Assembly (NCBI GenBank): GCA_027257055.1
Contig: JAPVLO010000055.1
Span: forward strand, 7,959,501 to 8,023,500
Length of the DNA: 64,000 nt
Direction: 5' to 3'
Source: Cephalopachus bancanus
Lineage: Eukaryota; Chordata; Mammalia; Primates; Tarsiidae
The notes beneath the pieces are model-generated. The model made no database searches and was not told where the DNA came from. It saw only the letters and a list, made by a program, of their open reading frames with translations. A program made the translations under genes and the position numbers. This document shows positions 1 through 11,680 of the stretch, piece by piece (positions within the stretch are counted from its first letter, which is position 1; each line of letters opens with the position of its first letter).

Positions 1-311
1 AAAATATATGAAACTGGCTATAAGTTACATTAGTTCACACTAAACTATATTCTTTCCTTACCAATCTGCCATCCTTGACTGAATAATTTTTTCAACTAGA
101 TGCCATCGACACTGACATATTTACAATATCGAGTCATGTTTAAGGCCACATTGCCCTTCATAATCCATGGGGTTGTTCTAAACACGAGACAAAATTTCTT
201 TATTGTCTATGGTGAAATGAATGGTAGGGTCTACCTGAGGACACCCTGGGTAACCAGCTGGGATACAATGAATAAATCATAGTTTCAAGGCATATTGGAA
301 GGAGTGAAAAG
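1..311. other. Unassigned sequence
   Basis: No gene, repeat family or RNA signal was recognised here. A 60-codon open frame on the plus strand is short, has no recognisable domain and is expected by chance. Confidence 0.5.
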
Positions 312-355
312 TGTACTGAGCTTCTCTGGATCCTTTCTTTCTTTCTTTCTTTCTC

Positions 356-391
<36 letters not shown>

Positions 392-434
392 TCGAAACAT
401 TTAGAACTAAATGTACTGAGCTTCTCTGGATCCT
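312..434. repeat. (CTTT)n tract bracketed by a perfect 23-bp direct repeat
   Basis: The 23 bases at 312-334 recur without mismatch at 412-434, an offset of exactly 100 bp. Between them lies a (CTTT)n tract followed by about 18 bp of non-repetitive sequence. The layout could be a tiny minus-strand retroinsertion, with the CTTT tract as the complement of a tail and the flanks as a target-site duplication. It could equally be a tandem duplication with microsatellite growth. Confidence 0.8.
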
Positions 435-543
435 CAGATTCACACTGGTGCTGTCTACACACAGCTCAAACATCTGGGCAAGAATAAGGCATCACCATCC
501 ACAGACAGGGAAGCAGAAAACAATTATCAAAGAATTTCATCCA

Positions 544-834
544 GCCGGGTTCGGTGGCTCAGCCTGTAATCCCACGCCTTTGGGAGGCTGAGGTGAGTGA
601 ATTGCCTGAACCCGCGGGTTCGAGACCCGCCTGGGCACCGAGACCTCATCTCCACAATAAATCAAAAAATCAGCCGGGCGTGGTAGCACATGCCTGTAAT
701 TCCGGCTACTCGGAAGGCTGAGACGGAAGGATCGCTTGAGCCCAGCAGGCGAGGCTGCAGTGGCCGGGAGTGGCCACTGCACTCCAGTTTGAGCGACTGA
801 GTGAGACTCCAACTCAAAAAAAAAAAAAAAAAAT
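544..834 (+). mobile_element. Alu SINE, tarsier-type dimer
   Basis: Full-length dimeric 7SL-derived SINE. It starts with GCCGGG at 544, has the variant box A (TGGCTCAGCCTG, 555-566), box B (GTTCGAGAC, 618-626), the AATAAATCAAAAAATC linker, a right arm and an A-rich tail. The target-site duplication AAGAATTTCATCCA is perfect (530-543 and 835-848). Confidence 0.96.
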
Positions 835-848
835 AAGAATTTCATCCA

Positions 849-1920
849 AAGAAGAGAGGACTCGTAGGGAGATTAAAACATACTTTTTTCCAGCAAAAGA
901 GAGGTTTTGGTCCAGATTTGTTTAGGCATTCTGGTTCCTCATCTAAATAAACTTGTTATTTAAATATGACTCAATATCAGTTTTAGTAAAAAAATCTAAT
1001 ATTTGTACATACATTTTGTTTGATCTCAAATTAAAAGTGTCATATACAAGGATTTAAATAATATACACTACTTTTCTTCCTTCTACTGTTTCTTTGATGA
1101 GTTGTTCTATAATGTGTGACAAGACTTTGGAAATTATTAGTCCAAATTTCAACAGGGGAGAAAATTATATCAATTTTTTAAATGGCCAATTTGTATTTCC
1201 TTCAAGGCACATGTGCTGGGGTTTTCTTTTCTTTTTTTTTTTTTCTGCACAACCCTGATTTTCTCCAAGCTAAAACAATCTAATTGTTCTGTCAAGAAAA
1301 CCAAACTAATTACAGCCACATGGTGTGTCTTCTATGAATAAAAATCAGAAAGATGCTATATGCTAAGTTCTGTATGGTGATCTAGTAAGAAGGGAAACTT
1401 GGGCTTTATCTCCGGTATCCCTCCTCATGAGTGATTAATATCCTCCCAGCCCTTCAAAAGACAGAGCTTGTCCCCAGTGAAAGATCTTTCTCTGAGATTT
1501 TACCATGCCTGGGTCCATCTTTTCATCTGGATATCTGCTTAAGAATTAAGTATCTTTCCCCAAAGAGGTGCTCCTTACTGCCCCTTTAAAATTATATACA
1601 CTCATTCCTTCTGCACTCCAATAACTCACTTCATTAGCACTATTTGTAATTATTTTATTAATGTGTTTTCTCTTGTGCTTATTTTCCTCACTGGGCTATG
1701 AGTTCCAGGAAGGTAGGGGCTAGCTCATGGTTTTACACACAGCGGTACTCCATGCTTACAACCATGTCTGGTGTACTAATGGGACACAACAAAAGCTTGC
1801 TGGGCAAATAAATAATGAGGCATACTTAAAAGGAAAAAAATGTAAGAGTAGACATATCAGTAGAAGCACTAAGTACTCAATAACTGGTTGCTGAATATGA
1901 AATGATATTTTATATTTTTA
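849..1920. other. Unassigned AT-rich sequence
   Basis: No gene or clear repeat was recognised. There is a short poly-T run near 1230-1245 with no element attached that I can identify. Confidence 0.5.
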
Positions 1921-2095
1921 AATCATGTTCCAGTTTGCAAAGTGCTTTTCTATCAATTATTTCATTCAACTCTATCAGCCTTGGGTAAGGGAAAAATAAA
2001 AGCTCAAAAATGTTATGGTCTTGTCCTAGGTCATTGAGCTAAGGGATAACAGAGTCCGGGACCCTCAGCCTATGTTCTACAGCCACACTTATTCT
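1921..2095 (-). repeat. MIR-like SINE relic
   Basis: Degraded match to the reverse complement of MIR: a spaced 'caaagtgcttt', a run resembling 'atttcattcaac', then 'ggtcattgagctaagggataacagagtccggg'-like sequence that corresponds to the MIR core. Boundaries are approximate. Confidence 0.5.
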
Positions 2096-3789
2096 CCACT
2101 GTGCAGCACTATCTTCTCAAAACTCTCTTCTCCTTGTCTGTACCAAAATTCTTAATAAGCTCTGGCAGTTTGCTTCATTACAGAAATATCAATATTTGCA
2201 CAAAACAAAACTGCCTGATAAATCGACAAAAGTCTTGGTTTTATAAGTATTTTTTCCCTTTTACTATCACTGTTACTATATGCAATGTTATTTTGCCAAG
2301 AAGTATTACATATAACTCACACTTCCACTATATCAGTTAAACTTCTAGTTATATCTACATAAAAAGTCATTTGCACTTGGGCTAATTAACATAGAGATAC
2401 ATCTTTTAAATGGTTGCGTTATCATTTCTCAGCAGTCTAGATGCTCACATATTCATTAACGACCAAATCAGCGATACTCGTACAAATCTGAAAATGATAA
2501 AATGAGCTGTACTGTCAGTGTCTCCTTAACACAAACAAAAAACTCACTAATTCGGTGTGACTGACATGTCCAATTCCATGAGACATTTTGGACTGCTGAG
2601 ATTTATGAATGTGATGACAGAATGAGAGTTTTAGGCATCTGATTTGTAATGATTTTCTACTGATATGGTATGTGGATTTCTAGAGAGCTACCATGTAACT
2701 AGAAAAGGGAACTGCTCTTAGGGCCAACTTTCAAAAAGTAGAAAATATTTCTTTATTTAAAACACACCACCACCCCCACACATACACATTGTCATGCACA
2801 CACACCATATCCAAGCATAATGATCTTTTATCCAACCAAAGAAAGATCATGAGAAACTCCCAACACTCCCCTTGGTTACAGAGCATGTTTTTCTAAATCC
2901 TCCTTTCCTTCCAGAACTGTGAGACTTTGACAGCAAGTCACTTAACTCTGTCCAGCAGCAGCTGTGTGGGTTTTGCATAATTAATTATTTATACCAAGGC
3001 AGACACAGTAATTAACATCCAGATGAATATGATATTTTGATCAGAAATACTTTGCATTTCAGCCATTCCTCAAGCAAGTAACTGTCAAAACCGGACTGTT
3101 TGACAGAGTGGGGACTGCCAAAAACCTCCCAGACATCTGTTCTGTAACAAAAAGAACAGATTCTCAAAGCAGTATGTACATATATTCACTGGTTTCAGTA
3201 GGCAAGGAATAGTTGATTACCTTTTCACAAATTCCGGTCAATTTCGTCTGATTCCAAGAACATCACTCAGCATCTCACAGAAGGGCTGAATTTTAAATGA
3301 AACTCTATGTTTCTGTGGGTGCCAGCCCCACAAATACAACCAGATATAAGAAAGACACTGTTTAGTTACTTTTCAGATCTGGGCATGGAAACATCATAAA
3401 ATTACTTTTATCTTTCCAGGGCTGGAAAACCAATAGTGTTTGTGAATTATTCTTAACAACCAAGTAGTCACTTGATGCCAAATTATATTGCCACTTGTAT
3501 GAAAATAGAGAAGGTACAGATATTTCCGGAAATAATGGGGAAACATTACCAAGCAGTAGCTAGATAGTGCTTGTGCAGATTAATGCAGGGTCTCCAAGAT
3601 GGCTCATACTGCTTCCTGGACATAGTTGAATTGGGATGCTCCCTTGGTCATTTTTCAATTTAAAGCAGAGTGACTATTGCCAAGGAATATAATTACTGCC
3701 CAGGGCTGGTGATTGTGACTAATATGACTAGATGGATTGTATTATTTATAATCCAATTAATTATGTTGATCAACCAGGAAGGAAATATG
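2096..3789. other. Unassigned, mostly single-copy sequence
   Basis: No transposon was recognised. The part around 2940-3130 is less simple-sequence-like and has AT-rich homeodomain-type words (a TAATTA core near 2980). It could be a conserved non-coding element, but conservation cannot be judged from one sequence. Confidence 0.4.
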
Positions 3790-3965
3790 GATTAGGAATC
3801 AAAAAACCTGGATATTAGTTTCAGTTTCATCTCTTAGGACCATTTTTACATTGGGCCAGTCTCTGGACCACTACAAGCATTGGTTTCCCCTTCTGTAAAA
3901 CAGGAACAGTTCACAATCTTGTTTATAATGTTTCTTAAAGCATTTTGAGAACTTCTGAGGTCTAA
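3790..3965 (+). repeat. MIR SINE relic
   Basis: The order of weak matches follows the MIR plus strand: an A-rich start with 'cctggatattag', a 'gggccagtctctggacc' core, 'ggtttccccttctgtaaaa', then 'cttaaagcattttgagaact' toward the end. It is strongly diverged. Confidence 0.6.
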
Positions 3966-5349
3966 GTTATATCAAATATTGATGATAATGCCAGACTGCC
4001 ATAAGGACATATTTTAATTTAAGGTACACTACTTTTTTTTTTCTTTTTTCTTCTTTTTTTAAAATTTCCTTGTATCAATTGTCTCATTTTCAAGGGTGTT
4101 AGATTAGCAAGTAAAAATACAGGATGCTCAGTTAAATTTGAATTCCAGCTAAAATAAGTCATTTTTTTGCACAAGTATGATCCATGCCATACTTAGAGAA
4201 TATTTATGTAATCTCATTTGTTGGTTACTGAAATTCAAACTTCACCAGAAACTTATTCAACCTGTATTCATACTGCATACACCTTGCTTTTTTGGCTTGA
4301 ATAAAATGTCACCTGACAATGCTTGGACACCCATGTGATTCCCCACCTTAAACAGAGTGCAAAATGTGTCATGTCTTTGCACAACCCCATATTTAAAAAC
4401 ACCAAGTCTTTACTTTTTCTTTGGTTTGTTTTTCACTACTCCTCATACTACCTGTGTTGTTTTAGCTAATACATGTGCTCTGCAGATGATGATGGTGTTA
4501 GGATGGAAGAGAGGAAAGATGGGACTGGGAGGGGGTGGGAGTGATGTTTTATAACTTATCAAAAATAGATACACATTTTCTATTAATTATACTACTAATT
4601 AGTACTAATGCCTAATAGAGAAATTTCTGTGGTTTACATTAGATGGAATACCCCAGATTGCTCATACACTTGAAAATGGTAATGTCTATCCCTGCTGACC
4701 TCTCCTCTTACCCTAAGATCAATTAATAGCAAAAAAACTTAAATAAGAATGCAAAAAGATAAGCCGAGAATTCCAATTTTTCCCAGGCTCTATTAAAAAA
4801 AAGTAAAAGGAAAGGCTTACGGATGAGAGGGACACAACATTTTATTTAAAAGAATAGGCATGAGGATATTTACAAACTTGTATCTACAAAGCAGGAAAAA
4901 CAAATGAATCGTTCAGCTTATGGAAAAATACTTTCCATACTGTATAAGCCTATTTCATATGATTAGCAGATTGAAAAGAAAAAGAGAGATGAGATACACA
5001 CTTAAGGATATGAGAGTGCTCCAGAGAGACCTGCGAAGCAAGACCTTTGAGGAAGGATCATTTCACTTAGAGAGAAGATGACTCAGTTAATTTAGGTCTA
5101 ATGTCTGATGACCTCATATGCAGAATGATCATGAGTCATAGCCCAGAGAAGGTAACAGCATAAACTACAGCATGAGGAATAAGCCAGACGTTTCTGGCAA
5201 CTGTGTTCATCACTCTTGGGAAGAATAGTTGAAACTGGCAGATAGAATGTTTATCGGAAGGGCTTTACTTAAGATTTATTTTCATTAGTCTGGAATGATA
5301 CAAGAGCAAACTTGTATGACTCCTAAGACTTAGTACCCACTTGTGATGA
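3966..5349. other. Unassigned sequence
   Basis: There is a T-rich run at about 4031-4063. Otherwise no recognised gene or repeat. A 65-codon plus-strand frame at 4357-4554 has no recognisable domain. Confidence 0.5.
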
Positions 5350-5510
5350 TCTTGGCAGCATGTAGTGGTAGAAAGAAGTCAGGAAGTTAGAAAATCTTAT
5401 TTCTAACCTAGCTCATACCCTATTGAATCACATATACCATTTTATTGCTTTGGACCTCTTATTTTCGTCCTTTGTAAAATGAGGCTACTTATAAATATTT
5501 TTCTGGGTCA
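5350..5510 (+). repeat. MIR-like SINE relic
   Basis: A weak MIR-order match: 'gtagaaagaagtcaggaag', then 'tattgctttggacctctta', then 'tcctttgtaaaatgaggcta'. The last word is the classic 'catctgtaaaatgggg' segment of MIR. Confidence 0.55.
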
Positions 5511-6179
5511 TTGCCTCTCAGTAGCTCTAGACTCCTTATTCAGGCTTTGTAATCCCCACTTGTAATTATTATCCTATTCCAGAGTCCAAAATCAGTTGTC
5601 AATCTCAGAAAAGTCTGGTAAGGATGCCTGATGAAAAAAAACACTACACCTTGCCCAATATGAAAAAAGGAATTTGTACCCAGGAATGGGCCAAAGACTG
5701 CATGTGAGAATTTTTACTAGGGCCCTCATGCAGGTTTTAGCTGACCACTTGCGAGGAGTACTAGGGAGAAGGTTTATGCATTTGATAAAGCAGTTGACCT
5801 AGATGAACTTTATGTTCTTTTCCAAATCTAAGAGTCTGAAGTTCTACCAAATATCTTTCACTGGTGGCAGCTTCTACGCTCTGAAGCAAGTTTTTTTGTT
5901 TGTTTACTTTTGTTTTAGTTATTGTTTCCCCCAACTCCATGAGAACCCTTCAGTAAATCCTTGTCCTAACCTCCAATTTACCAATTGTTCTATTATTCCA
6001 GGCTCCTTATTACTTAATTTTCTATTTTTGAAGTCCCTGATGATGAGAAATGGCCTATTATAGAAAGGCTATATGGCTGTTCAGCAATTGCCTTGCTCAC
6101 CCTGGGTGATAGACAATGACTTAAATCTAGTACTTGTTTTTGACTGTGGGCTCATACATTATATGCCTCAAGGTGGAGA
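5511..6179. other. Unassigned sequence
   Basis: No gene or repeat was recognised. An 86-codon plus-strand frame at 5803-6063 is hydrophobic and low in complexity. It has no recognisable family. Confidence 0.5.
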
Positions 6180-6184
6180 AGGAG

Positions 6185-6360
6185 AAGCACAGTGGAAGAT
6201 GTGGGGTGAATGAGAGCTGGTTTTTCATCCTTGCTCTATCACTTACCAGCTATGTGACCTAAAGATCACAACTTTTCTCTGACATGACTCTCAGTTACTG
6301 CAATATATAACTATACTCTACTCACAGGGTTGACATAAGAATTAACAAAACCAAGCCTAG
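6185..6360 (+). repeat. MIR SINE relic
   Basis: Contains the MIR core in order: 'gctctatcacttaccagcta' followed by 'tgtgacct', then 'actcacagggttgacataag' near the end. It is one of the better preserved MIR copies in the window. Confidence 0.75.
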
Positions 6361-7479
6361 GTTTGACATTGCTTTTCACCACTTCTCTTGTGTCCATTCT
6401 TACATATTAAGAGCTAGACATTGCACAATAGCTCATCATCTGTCCTCGGACCAGTCTATAAGACCCAGATAAATTCTCTGTCCAATTTTTCATGTTTGGT
6501 CTGTGTCAAGGTCACTAAAACCAAGGCAAACAAAACCAAAGAATAAATTGTTTGAATATATAAACTTAACCCCCATGACCTTTCCACACTTCTCCTGTGT
6601 ATTTTATTCTTATGTGAATACAGCTTTTTTAGAATTCAGTTCCTGATGCTTTGTTCCCAGGTGCAAATATTTTCTTAAACTCTTCAGTGCAGCTGTCCCT
6701 TTTCTTCTGAAACTGCTCTGTGCCGTAGCAAGTGAATTGGAGACCAAACAAAATCTGTCCCACTGATGTCTTAGCAATGTTTGGCCCTGGTAAGTGCTCA
6801 TCTTTATTGCCTTATCCTTTCCCCTTAGTGTGTCCACTCTATTGTTGAAATTACATAGCTGGTATCTCTGTTTTTAAGTGAATTTATTTTTAGGGATGAA
6901 AAAACTTCAATTTAGCTATTCACAGTAAACAAGTATAAAACAATGAATTTAAACCACTAAAAATAACAATCACATGTTTTTTCTTCATTGGCATGACATT
7001 CTTTTAAGTTATTTTAAGGGCCCCCAACAAGGTGAGCTGCCATCCACGAGGCATGCACGGTGTCTAGACACCACAAAGGTAACTGAGTGGGAACGAAAGA
7101 GTTATGAATTTCTGAATCTCTCATCTGGTGTGTTCACAGAGCATTGCTTTCCATACTAATTTAGGTATATAATCTACTAAGCATACTTCTGAGACTAAAA
7201 TCTGTGATTTGGGAAACATGTGACTAATCCTCTCACATGCAAATAAACACATGTGCCACAACAGAAACTGTGTCTCTCAGTATTGGGAGTCTGTCTGTGG
7301 AGTGCCTCGAAGCATCACACGTCCTTGTTATGCCATTTCTGCAAGAAAAAAAAAAATCTCCATTTGCTGAGTCTTAGATCTGTCTAGTGCAGACTCATGG
7401 GTCAAATGTGCAGTTCTGGCCTTCACTATAGGGACACTTTTGACTTTCTTGGTGAATTGTTTGGACAGTTTTGCCATTC
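6361..7479. other. Unassigned sequence
   Basis: No gene or transposon was recognised. A 75-codon minus-strand frame at 6610-6837 and a 61-codon plus-strand frame at 6974-7159 have no domain I know. Confidence 0.45.
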
Positions 7480-7880
7480 TCACCCCAAATGCCCAAAGAT
7501 AAAGCTGGTGATTCCTAGGAGTTATAACTTGTTAATTGTTTTGGATGAGACAATTATCCAACTAAAACCAAATTCAGGAGCTTGCACAATTTTTGTTGAT
7601 ATTTGGTCTGAATATACTCAGTGTAATCAGTAGTTTACAACATCAGAGGTTGGCAAATATCTGTGCCCTTTGTCTTCTTCATAAATTTAGGATCTTGAGA
7701 GCCAATATCCCTTCTTCCTCATTCTACATACCCATGGTGTACCATAACAATGCTTGGCAAAAAAATAAGCCCTTAGGAAATGCCAAATCAGAGTGATGAA
7801 ATGCCTTGCTTGTATAATGCTGTGCAATCTGGGCTGGTAAATATATTTCATTTGCCCTTATAATGGTATATTTTAAATGT
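7480..7880 (+). repeat. Unidentified old repeat, copy A of an inverted pair
   Basis: This stretch aligns, without gaps over about 82 bp and then more loosely over about 400 bp, with the reverse complement of three separated pieces: 15834-16040, 8670-8738 and about 8275-8354. The best core is at 7650-7694 ('atatctgtgccctttgtctt' and onward). I do not recognise the family. It is either an old dispersed repeat or a local inverted duplication. Confidence 0.75.
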
Positions 7881-8129
7881 ATAAGTATATTAATTAATCT
7901 ATTTGGATTATATTATAATTGATTTTGAATAAACCTGAACTTGATTAGAAAATGGGCTTTGTTAACATAATGGAAGATAAAGACTTCATTTTGTTTCAGG
8001 AGGGAAAGACAGAGAGATATTGTTTTATTCCTTATGCTCAGAAAAGGGATTGGGAAAAATATTTATATAAACTGATCACATATTACTTTCAATAGGAAAA
8101 TATGTAACATAGTACTATAATGCTAACGG

Positions 8130-8215
8130 TTTTCTAATGTCACCTTATTTAATTTCTTCTAACCAGTCTGAAGGAGAAATGGAGGCTCAATGTCTGCTCA
8201 AGTTTGAACAGTAAA
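8130..8215 (-). repeat. MIR-like SINE relic
   Basis: Short reverse-strand MIR match, 'caccttatttaatttcttct' followed by 'gaaggagaaatggaggctca', which corresponds to the MIR segment around 'gatgaggaaactgaggc'. Confidence 0.5.
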
Positions 8216-8274
8216 TCCAAACTTGGAATTACATAGTAGTGCTAAAGACTATTTACTTTTCAGGCAGTCCAAGT

Positions 8275-8354
8275 GCAAAAGTGCATTTGGGTCTTTTGAC
8301 CAGTCCAGGTTGGACAACATTACAAGCAAGACATTTCATCATTTATTGACTTAC
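8275..8354 (-). repeat. Unidentified old repeat, copy B (distal piece)
   Basis: The reverse complement matches copy A around 7790-7875, including 'tgatgaaatg', 'cttgcttgt' and 'ctggactggt/ctgggctggt'. The Alu at 8370-8654 separates this piece from the next one at 8670-8738. Confidence 0.7.
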
Positions 8355-8369
8355 TCAAGAGCATTTTCT

Positions 8370-8654
8370 TTCTTTTTTTTTTTTTTTTTGAGTTGGAGTC
8401 TCACTCTGTCATCCAGACTGGAGTGCAGTGGCCGCTCCCGGCCACCACAGTCTCAACCTGCTGGGCTCTTCCACCTCAGCCTTCCAAGTAGCCGGAATTA
8501 TAGGCATGCGCTACCACGCCCGGCTGATTTTTTGATTTATTGTAGAGATGAGGTCTCGCTGCCCAGGCGGGTCTCGAACCCTCGGGCTCAGGCAATCCAC
8601 TCACCTCAGCCTCCCAAAGGCATGGGATTACAGGCTGAGCCACCGAGCCCGGCT
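8370..8654 (-). mobile_element. Alu SINE, tarsier-type dimer
   Basis: Minus-strand Alu with its poly-T at the left and GCCGGGCTCGG complement at the right. The target-site duplication TCAAGAGCATTTTCT is perfect at 8355-8369 and 8655-8669. It inserted into copy B of the old inverted repeat. Confidence 0.95.
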
Positions 8655-8669
8655 TCAAGAGCATTTTCT

Positions 8670-8738
8670 AAGGGCTTGCTGTTTGCCCAGCATCTTTCAG
8701 CCGACAGTGCAAAATCATAAAAAAAGAAAGCTGGTTCA
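8670..8738 (-). repeat. Unidentified old repeat, copy B (middle piece)
   Basis: The reverse complement matches copy A at about 7695-7770, for example 'atgctgggcaaacagcaagc' against 'atgcttggcaaaaaaataag'. The flanking L1 insertion (8754-15818) separates it from the third piece. Confidence 0.7.
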
Positions 8739-8784
8739 CAAGATCTTAAATTTGTTTGTTTTATGTAAAAGATATGGGGTATAA

Positions 8785-10960
8785 ATCATTTATCTGTGCA
8801 AGGAAGTTTTTGACAGATTCCCTTGGGTTTTCCAGTTATAGGATCATATTACCCACAAAGAGGGATAGTTTAGTTTCCTCTTTTTCTATTTGGATTCCCC
8901 TGATATCCTTCTCTTGTCTGATTGATCTAGCTAGGACTTTCAACACTATTTTGAACAGGAGGGATAAGAATGGGCCGCCTTTTCTTGTTCCAGTTTTCAG
9001 GGAAAATGCTTCTAATTTCTGTCCATTTAGTAATATGTTGGTTGTTGGTTTATCGTAGATGACTTTTACTATTTTGAGATATGTTCTCTCTATAACTAGG
9101 TGTTCAAGGATTTTTATCAAGAATGGGTGCTGGATTTTGTCAAAAGCCTGTTCTGCATCTAATGATATAATCATCTGGTTCTTGTTTTCACATCTTTTGA
9201 TGTATTTATTGCATTTATGGTCTTGTGGATGTTAAACCAGCCCTGCATCCCAGGGATAAAGCATACTTGATCATGGATCATGGTGGGTGATTTTTGAGAT
9301 GTGTTGTTGGATCCAGTTTGCTAGAAATTTTTTGAGAATTTTTGCATTTATGTTCATCAGGGATATTGGCCTGTAATTCTCTTTTTTTTTGTTGGATTTT
9401 TACCTGGTTTGGGTATCAGTGTGACATTACCTTCACAAAATGATTTGGGGAGAGTTCTGTCTTTCGCGATTTTCTGGAATACTTCCAATAAGATTGGTAT
9501 CAGCTCCTCCTTGTATGTTTTGTAGAATTCCATTGGAAAACCATCTGGTTCAGGTTTTTTGGTTTTTTGGTTTTGTTTGTTTGTTTGTTTGTTTGTTTTT
9601 CTGGCAATTTTCTAGTGATGAAATTAATTTCCCTGGTTGTTGGTGGTCTATTTAGGGTCTTTCTTCTTTTCTCAACCTTGGAAGTTTGTGTGATGTCAGA
9701 AAGTGCTCCATTTTATTTAAGTTTTCAAATTTGTTACTCCACAGGTTTGCACATTAATCTCTGATAATCTTTTGCATTTCTTCAGGGTCAGTTGTGACTT
9801 TATCTTTTGCATTTCTGATTGTGACTATTGGGCCTTTTTGTCTCTTTCTTGGTCAATCTGACAAGAGGTCCATCAATCTTTTTTATCCTTTCAAAGAAAC
9901 TACTTTTTGTCTAATTGATTTTTTTCTATAATACTTTTGTCTTCTATGTTTTGGGGTTTTTACATTGGTGATCTAGATTCTTCTTCTGAAGTTAGGATTT
10001 TGGTGGTCTTGCTTTTTCGACTCCCTTAGGTGATTTGTAGTTTCTTGTTATGTGTTTGTGGAGATTTCAATTTCCTTCTTAGAACTGTTTTCATGGCATC
10101 CCAGAGGTTTTGGTAAGATATGTCTTTGTTTTCATTTGTTTTCAAGAATCTTTTAATTTCTGGTTTGATTTATGTGTTGACTCAGGAGTTGTTCAGCATT
10201 GTGCTATTTAGTGCTTATGTCTTTGTGTGTTTGGGGGGATCTTGTTGGTGGTAATATTTATTTTTACTCCACTGTGGTCTGAGAAGGTGCATGGTAGTAT
10301 TTCAATCTTATGGAATCTGCTTATGTTTGATTTATTGCCAAGAATGTGGTTGATTTTGGAGTATGCTCCATGTGGTGATGATAAGTAGAATGCATATTCT
10401 GTGGTTGTTGAGCGGAGTGTTCTGTGGGTATCTATTAAGTCCATTTGACCAAGAGTCAAGTTAAGGTTCTGGATTTCCTTATTGATTTTTTTGCCTGATG
10501 ATCTATCTAGAGTTGTTTGTGGGATATTTAAGTCCCCAGTTATGATAGTGTTAGAGTTCATATCTTTTTTTAGTTTACTTAGTAGTTGCTTTATCAATCC
10601 TGGTGCTCCTGTGTTGGGTGCATACATATTTAGGATGAATATGCCTTGTTGATGAATTGAACCTTTTATCATTATGTAGTGTCCTTCCATATCTTTTGAA
10701 ATTTTTGATAGCTTAAAGGTTGTTTTATCTGGTATTAAAATCACAACTCTTGCCTTCTTTTGTTTTCCATTCTCTGGAAAGTTTGTTTTCCATTCTTGTG
10801 CTTTGAGTCTGTGGGTGTCTTTTGTAGTGAGATGTGTTTCCTGTAGGCAGCAGATTGTTGGGTCACACTTTTGTAACCAGTTTGCCACTTTATGTTTTTA
10901 AAGTTGTGCATTTAGTCCATACATGTTCAGGCTGTCTATTTAAATATGAGAGTTTAATCC
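8785..10960 (-). pseudogene. LINE-1 ORF2 remnant of L1-1 (endonuclease and partial reverse transcriptase)
   Basis: Broken ORF2 coding for the L1 endonuclease/reverse transcriptase that nicks target DNA and copies L1 RNA in place. A 226-residue open stretch (10208-10888, minus) holds most of the endonuclease: a CLQETHL motif near residue 14, TGDLNIP near residue 117, SKINHILG and SDHSG near the end. The usual SKIDH aspartate is N here, so the nuclease site is probably dead. A second open stretch (8836-9174, minus) keeps the RT motif A (LDAEQAFD). Where the catalytic motif C (F-A-D-D) is expected it reads FVGN, so the RT is also dead. The C-terminal third of ORF2 is absent because of the internal deletion. 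The frame is interrupted between the two stretches. Confidence 0.88.
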
Positions 10961-10989
10961 CAGTCATAAGGTTTTTAGAAAGTATCTTT

Positions 10990-11680
10990 GCTTGTTTGTT
11001 TGTTTTCTTTTAACTTTTGGTTTGGTGTATGTGTATGTTTTCAAATTTTCAGTTGCAATATATTCTCTGTTGATTCCGTTTTTTCCTGTTCTCCTGGAAT
11101 GTACTTGGTCTTTTTTTACTTTCTTTCTTCTGTGCTTAATAGCTTCTTAAATGTCTCCTGTAGAGTTGGTCTAGAAGTAGCATAATCTCTTAGGGATTGG
11201 ATGTCTGGGAAGGATTTTAATTATCCATTGCTGATGAAGCTGTGCTTGGCTGAGTAGGAAATTCTTGGTTGGAATTATTTATCTTTGAGATCTTTGAAGA
11301 TTGGAGTTCAGTCTCTTCTACCTTGTAGTGTTTCTGTAGTTAAGTCTGCTGCTACTCTAATTAGCCTTTCCCAGTAGGTAGTCTGATCTTCCTCTCTCAC
11401 TGCTCGTAGGATTTTTAAATTTTATACCTACATTGTGTAAGTGAATACTATGTGTGTTGTATTTGATCTACTCAACTGATGCTTTACAGGGATTCTCTGA
11501 ATCTCTTGCATTTGAAGGTCATGTCTCTAATGAGACAGGGAATTCTTCTTGGATATCTTTATGGAATGTTTGTTCTGAGATGTTCTCTGTCTCCCTATCT
11601 GTCTCAGGAATGTTGATAAGTCATACGTTTGTCCTCAATATAATTGCACATCTCTTGGAGGCTTTCTTTTGTCATTTAAA
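10990..11680 (-). pseudogene. LINE-1 ORF1 remnant of L1-1, C-terminal part
   Basis: Reverse complement matches the ORF1 region of the plus-strand L1 at 34880-35500, for example the shared word 'atgtgcaattatattgagga/aagg' and the end segment about tctacaggagaca. ORF1 normally codes for the RNA-binding coiled-coil trimer protein of the L1 particle. The frame is broken and is split by the nested L1; the N-terminal part lies right of 13981. Confidence 0.75.

Larger units (their letters stand above)
8754..11680 (-). mobile_element. L1-1: LINE-1, 3' half (ORF2 and ORF1 C-terminal part)
   Basis: Minus-strand LINE-1. The last bases of the 3' end ('aaagatatggggtat' as the complement of the L1 terminus) sit at about 8766-8783 and run straight into the reverse transcriptase region. 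An internal stretch from the RT to the 3' UTR is therefore missing. The order continues RT, endonuclease (10208-10888), then ORF1 C-terminus. The element resumes at 13981 after a nested L1. The target-site duplication is CAAGATCTTAAATTT (8739-8753) against CAAGATCCTACAATT (15819-15833), diverged but clear. Confidence 0.88.

Noticed and set aside
8223..8720. 165-codon plus-strand open frame
   Set aside because: It runs through the Alu at 8370-8654 read antisense. The [23 protein letters not shown] peptide recurs at every Alu of this family, so it is a repeat shadow.
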